Of a stretch of DNA of 64,000 bases, positions 7,219 to 18,294 are shown piece by piece. The DNA comes from Gammaproteobacteria bacterium (GTDB lineage: Bacteria; Pseudomonadota; Gammaproteobacteria; Burkholderiales; Gallionellaceae). The translations under genes and the position numbers were made by a program. Numbering within the stretch: the stretch's first letter is position 1; every line of letters starts with the position of its first letter. A model generated the notes under the pieces. The model was not told the origin of the DNA and did not search any database. It worked only from the letters and a program-made list of their open reading frames with translations. The stretch lies in contig JAHJNJ010000024.1 of NCBI GenBank assembly GCA_018820925.1, positions 1-64,000 on the forward strand. The letters run 5' to 3'.

Positions 7219-9915
7219 ATGGCACAGCACATCTGGCATGAACTCTCCGCCACGGAGGCTCTCGCTGCCCAGCAGGCGAACGAGCACGGCCTGAGTGCCG
7301 ACGAGGCAACCCGCCGCCTCGCGCAGCATGGCCCCAACCGGCTGACGCCGCCGCAGAAGCGCGGGCCGTTCATGCGCTTCCTGCTGCAATTCCACAATCT
7401 GCTGATCTATGTGCTGCTGTCCGCGGCCGCCGTCACCGCGCTGCTCGCGCACTGGGTGGACACTGCCGTGATCGTCGGCGTGGTGGTGATCAACGCGATC
7501 ATCGGTTTTATCCAGGAAGGCAAGGCGGAGCAGGCGATGGAGGCGATCCGCCGCATGCTGTCGCCCGAAGCCACCGTGTTGCGCGGCGGCAGGCGTATGG
7601 TGGTGGCGGCCGAGACGCTGGTGCCGGGCGACATCGTGCTGCTCGCTTCCGGCGACAAGGTGCCGGCCGATCTGCGCCTGTTGAGCGTAAAGAACCTGCG
7701 CATCGAGGAAGCCGCGCTGACCGGCGAATCGACGGCCGTGGAGAAGGACGTCGCTGCGGTGAACGGTCGCGCCGCGCTGGGCGACCGTGCCTGCATGGCC
7801 TATTCCAGCACACTGGTGGTGTACGGCCAGGGCACGGGCGTGGTGGTGGCAACCGCAGACAATACCGAGATCGGGCGCATCAGCGCAATGCTGCAGGAGG
7901 TGCAGAGCCTGACCACGCCGCTGCTGCGGCAGATGGAGACGTTCGGGCGCTGGCTGACCATTGCCATCATGGTACTGGCCGCACTCACCTTCCTGTTCGG
8001 CTGGCTGGTGCACCATTTCGCGCTCGGCGACATGTTCCTCGCCGCAGTGAGTATGGCGGTGGCGGCGATCCCGGAAGGCCTGCCCGCAGTCCTTACCATC
8101 ACGCTGGCGCTTGGCGTGCAGCGCATGGCCGGGCGCAGCGCCATCGTGCGCCGCCTGCCCGCAGTGGAGGCGCTGGGCTCGGTTACCACCATCTGCACCG
8201 ACAAGACCGGCACGCTCACAAAGAACGAGATGACCGTGCAGCGCGTGATCACCGCCACGCAGGTTTTCGATGTGAGCGGCAGCGGCTATGCGCCGCAGGG
8301 TGGTTTTTTTTGCGTCGGCCTGGAATGCGACACTGCGGCCCATCCGTATGTGCTGGACCTGCTGCGCGCCGGGCTGCTGTGCAACGATGCGCAGTTGCAC
8401 GATGCTGAAGGTCAGTGGCGCATCGCGGGCGATCCCACCGAGGGCGCGCTGATCCCGCTGGCGCTGAAGGCCGGCATGGATCCCCGCTTCGAGCACGACG
8501 AGCTGCCGCGCACCGACCTCATCCCGTTCGAATCGGAACACCGTTTCATGGCCACGCTGCACCACGACCATGCCGGGCACGCCTTCGTCTTCGCCAAGGG
8601 GGCGGTGGAACAGGTGCTGGCGATGTGCAACCGCCAGCGCGGCGCGGGCGAGGATGTGCCGTTGGAACTGCCGTATTGGCATGCGCAGATGGCCGCGACC
8701 GGCGCACTCGGCCAGCGCGTGCTGGCGCTGGCGATGAAAGCGGTCGACCACGGCCAGCGCGAGCTGACCTTCGCCGACGTGGAAGGCGGCTTCACGCTGC
8801 TGGGCATGGTCGGCATCAGCGACCCGCCGCGCGACGAAGCCATCGCCGCGGTGCGCGACTGCCAGGCGGCGGGCATTCGCGTCAAGATGATCACTGGCGA
8901 TCACGCCGACACCGCACGCGCCATCGCCCTCCAGCTCGGCATCGGCAGCGGCCGGGTGTTTACGGGCGTGGAACTGGACACCCTGGATGATGCCGCCTTG
9001 CGCAGCGCGGTGCGCGAGGTGGACGTGTTCGCGCGCGCCAGCCCGGAGCACAAACTGCGGCTGGTCGAGGCCCTGCAGGCCAACGGCGAGATCGTTGCCA
9101 TGACCGGCGACGGCGTGAACGACGCGCCCGCACTCAAGCGCGCCGACATCGGCGTGGCGATGGGCTTGAAGGGCACCGAGGTCGCCAAGGAGGCGGCGGA
9201 GATGGTGCTGGCCGACGACAACTTCGCCACCATCGCGCACGCGGTCGAGGAAGGCCGCACCATCTACGACAACATCAGGAAGGCCATCGTCTTCATCATG
9301 CCAACCAACGGCGGCGAGGCCGCCATCGTGCTGATCGCGATCCTGTTCGGCATGGCGCTGCCGCTTACGCCGGTGCAGATCCTGTGGGTGAACATGGTGA
9401 CGGCGGTCACGCTGGCGCTGGCGCTGTCGTTCGAGAAGGCCGAGCCGGATGTGATGCGGCGCAAGCCGCGCGCCGCCGCCGAACCCCTGCTGACCGGTTT
9501 CATGATCTGGCGCATCAGTTTCGTCTCCGTCTTGCTGGCCGTGGGCGTGGTGGCGCTGTTCCTGTGGGAGTCCGCGCGCGGCGACGGACTCGACACCGCG
9601 CGCACCATGGCGATCAACGCGCTGGTAGTGGGCGAGATGGCCTATCTGTTCAATTGCCGCTACCTGCTGGCGCCGGTGCGCAACTGGCGCGACTTCGGCG
9701 GCAATCCCTATGTGCTGCTCAGCATCGCAGTGCTGGTGGTCATCCAGCTGGCTTTCACCTACCTGCCCTTCATGCAGAAGCTGTTCGGCGTGGTCGCGCT
9801 GGATGCGCCGTCCTGGGGGCTGATCCTCGCTTTCGGCGTGCTGCTGTTCGTGGCGGTCGAGCTGGAGAAGTGGGTGATAAGCAGGTTGCGCGGCGAGCGT
9901 TCCAGCAACATTTGA
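7219..9915 (+). CDS. P-type cation-transporting ATPase (P2-like)
   Basis: The 898-residue protein has the full P-type layout. An N-terminal cation-ATPase domain is followed by TGES near residue 167, M4 PEGLPAVL, the phosphorylation motif CTDKTGTLTKNEM with Asp near residue 327, and GDGVNDAP near 630. The C-terminal helices contain ILWVNMVTAVTLALAL. It drives ATP-dependent cation transport across the inner membrane. The M6 stretch lacks the Asp found in the SERCA motif VNLVTD, so Ca2+ should not be assumed. Linkage to the Mrp operon points to monovalent cation or proton homeostasis, which is inference. Confidence 0.9.
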   Translation: MAQHIWHELSATEALAAQQANEHGLSADEATRRLAQHGPNRLTPPQKRGPFMRFLLQFHNLLIYVLLSAAAVTALLAHWVDTAVIVGVVVINAIIGFIQEGKAEQAMEAIRRMLSPEATVLRGGRRMVVAAETLVPGDIVLLASGDKVPADLRLLSVKNLRIEEAALTGESTAVEKDVAAVNGRAALGDRACMAYSSTLVVYGQGTGVVVATADNTEIGRISAMLQEVQSLTTPLLRQMETFGRWLTIAIMVLAALTFLFGWLVHHFALGDMFLAAVSMAVAAIPEGLPAVLTITLALGVQRMAGRSAIVRRLPAVEALGSVTTICTDKTGTLTKNEMTVQRVITATQVFDVSGSGYAPQGGFFCVGLECDTAAHPYVLDLLRAGLLCNDAQLHDAEGQWRIAGDPTEGALIPLALKAGMDPRFEHDELPRTDLIPFESEHRFMATLHHDHAGHAFVFAKGAVEQVLAMCNRQRGAGEDVPLELPYWHAQMAATGALGQRVLALAMKAVDHGQRELTFADVEGGFTLLGMVGISDPPRDEAIAAVRDCQAAGIRVKMITGDHADTARAIALQLGIGSGRVFTGVELDTLDDAALRSAVREVDVFARASPEHKLRLVEALQANGEIVAMTGDGVNDAPALKRADIGVAMGLKGTEVAKEAAEMVLADDNFATIAHAVEEGRTIYDNIRKAIVFIMPTNGGEAAIVLIAILFGMALPLTPVQILWVNMVTAVTLALALSFEKAEPDVMRRKPRAAAEPLLTGFMIWRISFVSVLLAVGVVALFLWESARGDGLDTARTMAINALVVGEMAYLFNCRYLLAPVRNWRDFGGNPYVLLSIAVLVVIQLAFTYLPFMQKLFGVVALDAPSWGLILAFGVLLFVAVELEKWVISRLRGERSSNI

Positions 9916-9926
9916 GGAGAGACGAG

Positions 9927-10640
9927 ATGGAACCGCATGACCCAGTTGAAACACAAGCCCACATACCCGAACCGTCAGGTCGAATCGCGCACATCGTGCG
10001 CTACCTGCTGATCGGTTTCTTCACCGTCGCCCCGCTGTGGGTGACCTGGCTGGTGTTCGACTTCCTGCTCGGCATCCTCGCCGACATGGGTTCGCCGTTG
10101 CTGCGCGCTGCCGCCGGACTAATCCGCCCGCTATCCGAGACGCTGGCCGGGTGGCTGCTCGATTCACTGTTCCAGCGGTTCATCGCCATCCTGCTCACGC
10201 TGGGCAGCTTGTATGCCATCGGATTGCTGGCCTCGCAGGTGCTGGGGCGCAAGCTGCTGCACTGGATCGAGACGATGTTGGAGCGCCTGCCGCTGGTACA
10301 GACCATTTACGGCGGCACCAAGCGTTTTCTCGCCACGCTGCGCAAGCCACCCATGACCGGCCAGCGCGTGGTGCTGATCAGCTTTCCCACGCCGGAGATG
10401 AAGGCCGTAGGCTTCGTCACCAAGGTCATGCGCGATACCGATACGGGTCGGGAATTGGCGGCGGTGTATGTGCCGACCTCGCCCAACCCGACCTCGGGCT
10501 ACATCGAGATCGTGCCGCTGGAAGACGTGGTGCAGACTGATTGGACCATCGAAGAGGCGATGAGCTTCGTGATGACCGGCGGCGCGAATGCGCCGGAACG
10601 GGTGCGCTATTCGTCCCGCTCCGGGAAGGGCGTTGCGTGA
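9927..10640 (+). CDS. DUF502 family membrane protein
   Basis: The 237-residue protein has two N-terminal hydrophobic segments (IVRYLLIGFFTVAPLWVTWL and a second near residue 75). A soluble part follows with the DUF502 pattern PLVQTIYGGTKRF, VVLISFP, GFVTK and VYVPTSPNPTSGY. DUF502 proteins are conserved inner-membrane proteins of unknown function. The start at 9927 follows a GAGGAGA ribosome site 11 nt after the ATPase stop. Its stop overlaps the next ATG (TGATG), so it belongs to the same transcript. Confidence 0.85.
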   Translation: MEPHDPVETQAHIPEPSGRIAHIVRYLLIGFFTVAPLWVTWLVFDFLLGILADMGSPLLRAAAGLIRPLSETLAGWLLDSLFQRFIAILLTLGSLYAIGLLASQVLGRKLLHWIETMLERLPLVQTIYGGTKRFLATLRKPPMTGQRVVLISFPTPEMKAVGFVTKVMRDTDTGRELAAVYVPTSPNPTSGYIEIVPLEDVVQTDWTIEEAMSFVMTGGANAPERVRYSSRSGKGVA

Positions 10641-11491
10641 TGCGGATACGGGAGGCATTACTCTGGAAGCCCGGAGCATGGGCGCGCGAAGGCATTGTCG
10701 CGACAACGCTGGCGCTCGCGCTCGGTATCGGCTATTTGCACACGCTGACCGGTCTGGCCTACGAATTCCATGTCGTGTTCGTGTTGCCGGTATTGATCGC
10801 GGCGTGGTTCGTCGGCGCTCGTGCAGGCTATGGTCTGGCCCTGCTGGCTGCCGCAGAATGGTTTGTCGCCGACCGCCTGCTGGCCGGTGAGCAGGCCTAT
10901 TTGTTTCCGTTGTTGTTCAATACCGGCATGCGGCTGGCGATTTTTGTTGGCGGGGTCTGGCTGCTGAACGAGATACGGCGCGTGCTCCAGCGTGAATCAC
11001 GGCTGGCGCGCGAAGATGCATTGACGCAGTTGCCAAACCGCCGGGAATTTTACGAGCGCGGTCGCACCGTTTTTGCCCAGGCCCAACGGCATGGGGCCCC
11101 GTTCTCGGTGGTGTTCATCGACCTCGACAGATTCAAGGAGGTCAATGACGAATTGGGCCATGGGGCGGGCGATCAACTTCTGGCAAAAATCGCCGGAGTG
11201 ATGCGCTTGCATGTGCGTACGAGCGATGTCGTCGGCCGACTTGGCGGAGACGAGTTTGCGCTGTTGCTGCCGAATATGGATGCATCATCTGCTGCGTCCT
11301 ACGTCGAGGAACTTCGGCAAAGAATGCTGGCGGCGATGGGCGAACATGGCTGGCCAGTGACATTCAGCATCGGAGTCGCCAGCTATGACGTGACGCCCCG
11401 GGATTTCGATGCAGCGCTGACGCAAGCCGATTCGCTGATGTACGAAGTGAAAAACGGGGGACGGAATCGCATCCTGCAGCGCGGCTTTTAG
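10640..11491 (+). CDS. Membrane-anchored diguanylate cyclase (GGDEF)
   Basis: The 283-residue product begins with about four hydrophobic segments (residues 20-115) resembling a small integral sensor region. It ends in a GGDEF domain with an intact active-site motif, VVGRLGGDEFALLLP, so it is expected to make cyclic-di-GMP from GTP. No EAL domain and no clear RxxD inhibitory site were noted. The ATG overlaps the DUF502 stop. Coupling to a cation-transport operon may tie c-di-GMP signalling to ion or membrane stress, which is inference. Confidence 0.88.
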   Translation: MRIREALLWKPGAWAREGIVATTLALALGIGYLHTLTGLAYEFHVVFVLPVLIAAWFVGARAGYGLALLAAAEWFVADRLLAGEQAYLFPLLFNTGMRLAIFVGGVWLLNEIRRVLQRESRLAREDALTQLPNRREFYERGRTVFAQAQRHGAPFSVVFIDLDRFKEVNDELGHGAGDQLLAKIAGVMRLHVRTSDVVGRLGGDEFALLLPNMDASSAASYVEELRQRMLAAMGEHGWPVTFSIGVASYDVTPRDFDAALTQADSLMYEVKNGGRNRILQRGF

Positions 11492-12239
11492 ACCGGGATC
11501 AAGCGCGGCACCGGCCCAGAACTGAAAGTAAGGTTTGCGCCAGGATGGAATTCGGCATGAAACCCGATCGACATTATCCTGGAAACAGCAGTTGGACGAA
11601 GTGTAGTGTGCGTTCATCTCGGTGCAGGGCAAGGCGCGAGAGCGTGGCTTTTCCGGCTGAGACGATCCGAATAATGCTGCCTTTTCGATCAGCGCATTAC
11701 CTGGTAGGGGTGAAAGCAAGAACCGATCTCGCTCGTCGTGGCGTAGCTCGGGCCTGCCTGGCTCGGAGATACTCCCGAAGGTGCCGTTGAATTTCCTGCT
11801 TTTCGACCGGCTACTTTTTCATGATGATGATGTCATCGAGTTGGCGCTTGTATGACTGCTGATTGCCCCAGCAAGGAGTGACGCCGTCCGCCATGAATTC
11901 GGGGCAGTCGGTGAACCGCGGGCGGCAGCTCATCGCATGGTGGTACTCGTTGCTCCCGTAGGGGACACACTGGTTGGCCGCGTTGAATGCGCAGTTTTCA
12001 GGCAAGAAGGCATCCGCGCATGTGATGAATACCAGGCGACTGGCCTACCTATGACGCGTGACGGGGCGGATGCCTGGCTTGACAAGTTGGAGCAAGGCCA
12101 GGATGTGGAGCAGTAGTGGTTATGTCGCGCTATACCGCTTAGGCGGTCAGTCGGCAATCATCGTCGCTCTCCGCCATCATAAGGAAACCGGGTATTTATC
12201 AGCGCAACATAGCAATGAGTTACCTGGCGTTTTCAGCGA
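11492..12239. other. Gene-poor relic stretch
   Basis: About 750 bp separate the cyclase from the groEL terminator. No full-length gene is visible. Two unrelated fragments face each other near 11985-12005: an antitoxin-like frame on the plus strand, and on the minus strand a Cys-rich frame (11811-12005) containing CVPYGSNEYHHAMSC and ending IIIMKK. The latter has no ATG and is closed upstream by a TAG. I see no tRNA or repeat between 11492 and 11810. Confidence 0.4.
11937..12116 (+). pseudogene. Antitoxin-like C-terminal fragment
   Basis: A 59-codon frame ends with DEYQATGLPMTRDGADAWL followed by DKLEQGQDVEQ. This resembles the C-terminal tail of small CopG-type antitoxins (D-E-Y-x-x-T-G-L, then D-A-W-L-x-x-L-E-x-G). 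The N-terminal DNA-binding half is absent and the first 20 residues look like noise. No toxin gene follows. I treat it as a relic; the family assignment rests on recalled motif similarity only. Confidence 0.35.
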
Positions 12240-12275
12240 GAAAAAAAACGAACCCCGCGCAAGGCGGGGTTCGTT
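12240..12275 (-). terminator. Rho-independent terminator of groESL
   Basis: Read on the minus strand, a 12-bp stem (AACGAACCCCGC with its complement) closes a 5-nt loop and is followed by eight or more Ts. It lies about 55 bp after the groEL stop, in the correct orientation to end the groESL transcript. Confidence 0.9.
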
Positions 12276-12327
12276 AACTACAACACAGAACAAGTGCGAG
12301 ATGCTTTTCGCTGCAAATTCCAAGTCA

Positions 12328-13993
<1,666 letters not shown>

Positions 13994-14032
13994 TTATTTG
14001 GGACCAAAAGTAATTTTTCGCGAAGCGAAAAA

Positions 14033-14323
14033 TTACTTCTCGATCACGCCGATGATGTCGTCTTCACGCATGGTCAGCAGTTCCTGACCATCCATCTTGA
14101 AAGCTTGACCGGAATATTTTCCGAACAACACACGGTCGCCGACTTTAACGTTCATAGGCTGCAGCTTGCCGTCGTCACCCATCTTGCCGTTGCCCACAGC
14201 GACGATCTCGCCCTGGTCAGGCTTCTCGGTAGCCGCATCGGGAATAACGATACCGGACGCTGTCTTGCGCTCTTCTTCCATGCGCTTGACGATGACGCGG
14301 TCGTGCAAAGGACGAATCTTCAT
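14033..14323 (-). CDS. groS: Co-chaperonin GroES (Hsp10)
   Basis: The 96-residue protein shows the GroES pattern: [20 protein letters not shown] at the N-terminus, the mobile-loop region [20 protein letters not shown], and [11 protein letters not shown]. It caps the GroEL cavity as a heptamer. It is the first gene of the groESL operon, preceded by a GGAGATA ribosome site, a CIRCE operator and a sigma70-type promoter. Confidence 0.98.
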   Translation of the reverse strand: MKIRPLHDRVIVKRMEEERKTASGIVIPDAATEKPDQGEIVAVGNGKMGDDGKLQPMNVKVGDRVLFGKYSGQAFKMDGQELLTMREDDIIGVIEK

Positions 14324-14412
14324 GCTTTATCTCCTGAAAACATTGGGTTGAAAAATACGAGAGCGGGATATTTGCGTTATTGGCTTTTCGGCCATGCCAG
14401 CCAAATCGCCGG

Positions 14413-14439
14413 TTAGCACTCCCCGCCTGCGACTGCTAA
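14413..14439. promoter_or_regulatory. CIRCE operator of groESL (HrcA site)
   Basis: TTAGCACTC, nine bases, then GACTGCTAA matches the CIRCE consensus TTAGCACTC-N9-GAGTGCTAA with one mismatch. CIRCE is bound by the HrcA repressor, which is inactivated on heat shock. The element sits about 90 bp upstream of groES, just downstream of the promoter -10 box. Confidence 0.92.
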
Positions 14440-14467
14440 TAATAGGGGCTGACGCGCCCTATTTCAA
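14439..14467 (-). promoter_or_regulatory. Sigma70-type promoter of groESL
   Basis: On the minus strand TTGAAA (14462-14467) and TATTAT (14439-14444) are separated by exactly 17 bp. The -10 box abuts the CIRCE operator, the usual geometry for HrcA repression. No sigma32 consensus was recognised. Confidence 0.75.
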
Positions 14468-14501
14468 GGGCGGCATGGAAATTTATCCGCAGAACGGGGC
14501 G

Positions 14502-15401
14502 CTAGCGACTCAGAATGTCGTTCAATGCCTTGGCCAGATCGGGGAATTTGAACTGGTAGCTGGCTGCCGTCAGTTTGCCCGGCAGCACGCGCTGTCCTTC
14601 CAGCAACAAAGCGGCGCGCTCCCCCATCGCCAGCTTCAAAACCGCGCCAGGAGCAACAAGAAGCGCGGGCCGATGCAATGCCTGAGCCAATGTCCGGGTA
14701 AATTCAGCGTTGGTGACCGGGTTTGGCGCGGTCATATTGAACGGACCGCGCATCTGCTCGTCCTCCAGCAGGCGCAGCAGCATCGCCACATAGTCATCAA
14801 TGTGCACCCAACTCATCCATTGCTTGCCATTTCCCAGGCGTGTCCCCAGGCCCGACTTGAAGGGCAACAGCATGCGCCCCAGTAACCCGCCGCTTGCGCT
14901 GAGCACCAAACCGGTACGCAACAGACAGACCCGCACACCATAATCCTCCACAACAAGCGCGGATCCCTCCCAATCCCGGCAAAGATCGGCGGCGAAGTCA
15001 TTGCCCGCCCCGGCCCACTCCCCCACCCCCGTATCTCCGCGATTGCCGTAATAGCCGACAGCCGAACCGCTCAGCAGTACGGCGGGCTTTTGTTGGGCCG
15101 CAGCAATGCATTGCACCAGCTTTTCGGTCAGCGCGATGCGGCTATCGCGCAGCACCTGCTTGCGCTTCGCCGACCACCAGGCATCCACAATCGGCTCCCC
15201 CGCCAGATTGATGACTGCATCGAACGACCGGTCCGGGCGCCATTCATCCAGCGACACCAGCGCCTGCACGGTCGCCCCGCAGTTGACGGCAACCGAGTCC
15301 GGACGGCGACTCAGTACAGTCAGCTGATGCCCTTTCCCCAGCAAGGCTTTGCACAGATGCCGCCCGATCAAACCTGTCCCGCCTGTGATCAAAATACGCA
15401 T
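14502..15401 (-). CDS. NAD(P)-dependent epimerase/reductase, YfcH/TIGR01777 type
   Basis: The 299-residue protein begins with the nucleotide-binding MRILITGGTGLIGRHL and contains the family block INLAGEPI. It also has the LLSGSAVGYYGNRGD active-site region and the C-terminal DUF1731 segment. TIGR01777 proteins are SDR-like enzymes of uncertain substrate, widespread in bacteria and plastids. It is convergent with no obvious partner and is separated from groES by the promoter region. The length is typical of the family. Confidence 0.88.
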   Translation of the reverse strand: MRILITGGTGLIGRHLCKALLGKGHQLTVLSRRPDSVAVNCGATVQALVSLDEWRPDRSFDAVINLAGEPIVDAWWSAKRKQVLRDSRIALTEKLVQCIAAAQQKPAVLLSGSAVGYYGNRGDTGVGEWAGAGNDFAADLCRDWEGSALVVEDYGVRVCLLRTGLVLSASGGLLGRMLLPFKSGLGTRLGNGKQWMSWVHIDDYVAMLLRLLEDEQMRGPFNMTAPNPVTNAEFTRTLAQALHRPALLVAPGAVLKLAMGERAALLLEGQRVLPGKLTAASYQFKFPDLAKALNDILSR

Positions 15402-15479
15402 GATGGTCTCCGAGTGGGAATTTGACGTTCATGGACATGAACCTATCTTACGCCTCGCGCGTCACGCGCAAACTCCGTT

Positions 15480-16808
15480 ATGATTCCGCGTATGCCAACC
15501 AACTCCGACCTTCTCGCGCGCAGCCTGTCCGCAGTCTGGCATCCCTGTACCCAGATGAAACGACATGAAACCTTGCCGCTGGTTCCCATCGCGCGCGGCG
15601 AAGGGGCATGGCTGTACGACGCGGACGGCAAACGCTATCTGGATACGGTGAGTTCCTGGTGGGTAAACCTGTTCGGCCATTGCAACCCGCGCATCAACGC
15701 CGCCCTCACCGACCAGCTCGGCAAACTGGAACATGTGATGCTGGCCGGCTTCACTCACGAACCGGTGGTGCAACTGTCGGAAAGATTGCGCGACCTCGTC
15801 CCGACCGGACTCGGGCATTGTTTCTACGGCTCGGACGGCGCCTCGGCCACCGAAATCGCGCTGAAGATGAGCGCCCACTACTGGCGCAACAGCGGCAAAC
15901 CGGAGAAGACGCAATTTATCAGTTTGCAGAACAGCTACCACGGCGAGACGCTGGGTGCACTGTCGGTGACCGATGTCGCGCTGTTCCGCGACGCGTATGG
16001 CGCGCTGATCAAACAGAATGCCACCGTGCCCAGTCCGGATTGGCGCGAGGCAAACACGGGCGAAAGCGCGGAGAATTTCGCGCAGCGCTGTGCCGATTCT
16101 CTCGAAGCCCATTTGCAACAGCATCACGCCGATCTTGCCGCTTTCATCGTCGAGCCGCTGGTGCAGGGTGCGGCCGGTATGGCGATGTACCACCCCGTTT
16201 ATTTGAAGAGAGCACGCGAGTTGTGTTCGCAATATGAGGTGCATTTGATCGCCGATGAGATTGCTGTCGGCATGGGCCGGACCGGCACATTGTTCGCCTG
16301 CGAGCAGGCAAACATCAGGCCCGACTTCCTGCTGCTCTCCAAGGGCATCACCGGCGGTTATCTGCCGCTTTCGATCGTGATGACCACGGACGACATCTAC
16401 CGCGCCTTCTATGCCGACGAAACGGCGCGCGGCTTCCTGCATTCGCACTCCTACACCGGCAACCCGCTGGCCTGCCGCGCCGCGCTCGCCACGCTGGATA
16501 TTTTCGCGCAGGACGATGTGCTGAACGCCAATCGCGACAAGGCGGCATTCTTCAACCGCATCGCGCAACCGTTGCGCGATCACCCCAAAGTGAAAAACTT
16601 CCGCAACACCGGCATGATCTGGGCATTCGAAGCCGATACGCCGCATACCGATTTCGCCCAGCGCTGCTTCAGCTTCGGCCTGCAGCATGAATTGCTGCTG
16701 CGCCCCATGGGCAACACCGTCTATTTCATGCCACCCTATATCATTGGCAAAGACGAGATGCAGCTGCTCGTCACCCGCACGCTGAACATCATCGACGCGC
16801 TGACATGA
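15480..16808 (+). CDS. bioA: Adenosylmethionine-8-amino-7-oxononanoate aminotransferase
   Basis: The 442-residue PLP enzyme transfers the amino group of S-adenosylmethionine to 7-keto-8-aminopelargonate, giving 7,8-diaminopelargonate in biotin synthesis. It shows the BioA N-terminal VWHPCTQMKRHE, the FYGSDGASATEIALKM cofactor segment, the LIADEIAVGMGRTG motif and the PLP-lysine region LLLSKGITGGYLPLS. Two in-frame starts exist, 15480 and 15492, neither with a clear ribosome site; the second is equally plausible. No other bio gene is adjacent. The stop overlaps dacB by 4 bp (ATGA). Confidence 0.95.
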   Translation: MIPRMPTNSDLLARSLSAVWHPCTQMKRHETLPLVPIARGEGAWLYDADGKRYLDTVSSWWVNLFGHCNPRINAALTDQLGKLEHVMLAGFTHEPVVQLSERLRDLVPTGLGHCFYGSDGASATEIALKMSAHYWRNSGKPEKTQFISLQNSYHGETLGALSVTDVALFRDAYGALIKQNATVPSPDWREANTGESAENFAQRCADSLEAHLQQHHADLAAFIVEPLVQGAAGMAMYHPVYLKRARELCSQYEVHLIADEIAVGMGRTGTLFACEQANIRPDFLLLSKGITGGYLPLSIVMTTDDIYRAFYADETARGFLHSHSYTGNPLACRAALATLDIFAQDDVLNANRDKAAFFNRIAQPLRDHPKVKNFRNTGMIWAFEADTPHTDFAQRCFSFGLQHELLLRPMGNTVYFMPPYIIGKDEMQLLVTRTLNIIDALT

Positions 16809-18292
16809 AAATATTTTTTACCCTGCTACTCGCACTCTGTTTTATCGCCGGCGCGCAGGCCGCCTCGCTGCCCGCCGCAGTACGCCATGAACTGAAAGAC
16901 GCCGGCATTCCGCTATCCGCCGTCGCGGTCGAAGTGGTCGAAGCCGGAAAACACACCCCGCTCATCAGCGTCGGCGCAAAGCGACCGATGAACCCGGCTT
17001 CCACCATGAAGCTGCTCACCACTTACGCCGCACTCGACCTGCTCGGCCCGGCCTATTCCTGGAAGACCGAAGCCTGGACCGACGGCGAATTGAAGGACGG
17101 CGTGCTGAACGGCAACCTGATCCTCAAGGGTTATGGCGATCCGAAATTCACCATCGAACAATTCTGGCTGTGGCTGAGCGAACTGCGTTCGCGCGGCCTG
17201 CGCGAAATACGCGGCGACCTCATCCTGGATCGCAGTTACTTCGAGCTGCCCGAATACGATCCTGCGCAGTTCGACGACGACCCGATGCGCGCCTACAACG
17301 TCGGCCCCGATGCGCTGCTGCTCAACTTCAACACCCTGCGCCTGCGTTATCTGCCGGACGGTGTCGGCCTGAAGGTCGTCAGCGAACCACCGCTGGACGG
17401 CGTAACGCTGGACAACCAATTGCTGCCCAATGGCGAGAAAGTGAACTGCGACTACTGGGACGACCAGTTTTCCGTGCAACCCAACGGCGACAGCGTCGTG
17501 TTGCAAGGCGACTATCCGATGGGATGCGGCGAACGCGAACAGAACCTCAGCGTGATGCCGCACACGCGTTATGTGGGCGCATTATTCCGTGCCATATGGA
17601 AAGAACTGGGCGGCACGCTGCAAGGCAGGGATATCGTCGGCACGGTTGGCGACACTGCGCAATTGTTCTCCACGCATCGCTCCGAACCCTTGAGCAACAT
17701 CATTCGCGACATCAACAAGTTCAGCAATAACGTCATGGCGCGCCAGTTATTTTTGACGCTGGGAGAATCCCTGCCTGCCGCATCGGATGCAGACCTCCCG
17801 CCCGAAAACATACAACCCCAAAGTGCCGTGTCTGCCCAACCGCCCTCCCCTGCAAATTCGGAACGCACTGGCCGCATGAGCATAGCCCGCAGCATCCTCG
17901 CCATGCAAACTTGGCTGGCCAGTAGTCGACTGCACTTCCCGGAACTGGTTCTGGAGAACGGCGCCGGACTCTCGCGCATGGAGCGCATCAGCGCCGCACA
18001 TATGGCGCAACTCTTGCAGGACGCGTCCAATCATCCGCTGAGCGCCGAACTGAAAGCATCCCTGCCCATCCTCGGCGTGGACGGCTCGGCAAGGAAACGT
18101 CTCCGGGACAGTCTGGCAGCCGGTCATGCACATTTCAAGACTGGCACCCTGGAAGGCGTGAAGACCATTGCGGGTTATGTGAAATCAAAGAGTGGCCGAG
18201 AATGGATCGTCGTGTTCTTCATCAACCACCCCTACGCCAGGCGCGGACAGGATGCGCAGGACACTTTAATCGAATGGGTACAAAAACGATAA
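16805..18292 (+). CDS. dacB: D-alanyl-D-alanine carboxypeptidase/endopeptidase (PBP4, S13)
   Basis: The 495-residue periplasmic protein starts with a cleavable signal peptide ending near AGAQAA (residue 20). It has all three penicillin-binding motifs: S-T-M-K with Ser66, S-N-N near residue 305 and K-T-G near 446. Such enzymes trim or cross-cut peptidoglycan stem peptides. The start overlaps the bioA stop (ATGA), indicating coupling despite unrelated functions. Length and domain order are normal for the S13 family. Confidence 0.95.
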   Translation: MKIFFTLLLALCFIAGAQAASLPAAVRHELKDAGIPLSAVAVEVVEAGKHTPLISVGAKRPMNPASTMKLLTTYAALDLLGPAYSWKTEAWTDGELKDGVLNGNLILKGYGDPKFTIEQFWLWLSELRSRGLREIRGDLILDRSYFELPEYDPAQFDDDPMRAYNVGPDALLLNFNTLRLRYLPDGVGLKVVSEPPLDGVTLDNQLLPNGEKVNCDYWDDQFSVQPNGDSVVLQGDYPMGCGEREQNLSVMPHTRYVGALFRAIWKELGGTLQGRDIVGTVGDTAQLFSTHRSEPLSNIIRDINKFSNNVMARQLFLTLGESLPAASDADLPPENIQPQSAVSAQPPSPANSERTGRMSIARSILAMQTWLASSRLHFPELVLENGAGLSRMERISAAHMAQLLQDASNHPLSAELKASLPILGVDGSARKRLRDSLAAGHAHFKTGTLEGVKTIAGYVKSKSGREWIVVFFINHPYARRGQDAQDTLIEWVQKR

Positions 18293-18294
18293 AC

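Noticed and set aside
6610-9954. 1114-codon minus-strand open frame opposite mnhF, mnhG and the P-type ATPase
   Set aside because: It is a shadow of real genes; the composition is rich in His, Gln and Arg and no domain can be seen.
11811-12005. Cys-rich minus-strand frame (64 codons, TTG start) as a stand-alone gene
   Set aside because: No ATG and no ribosome site, and an upstream in-frame TAG closes it shortly before. It is kept only as a possible fragment.
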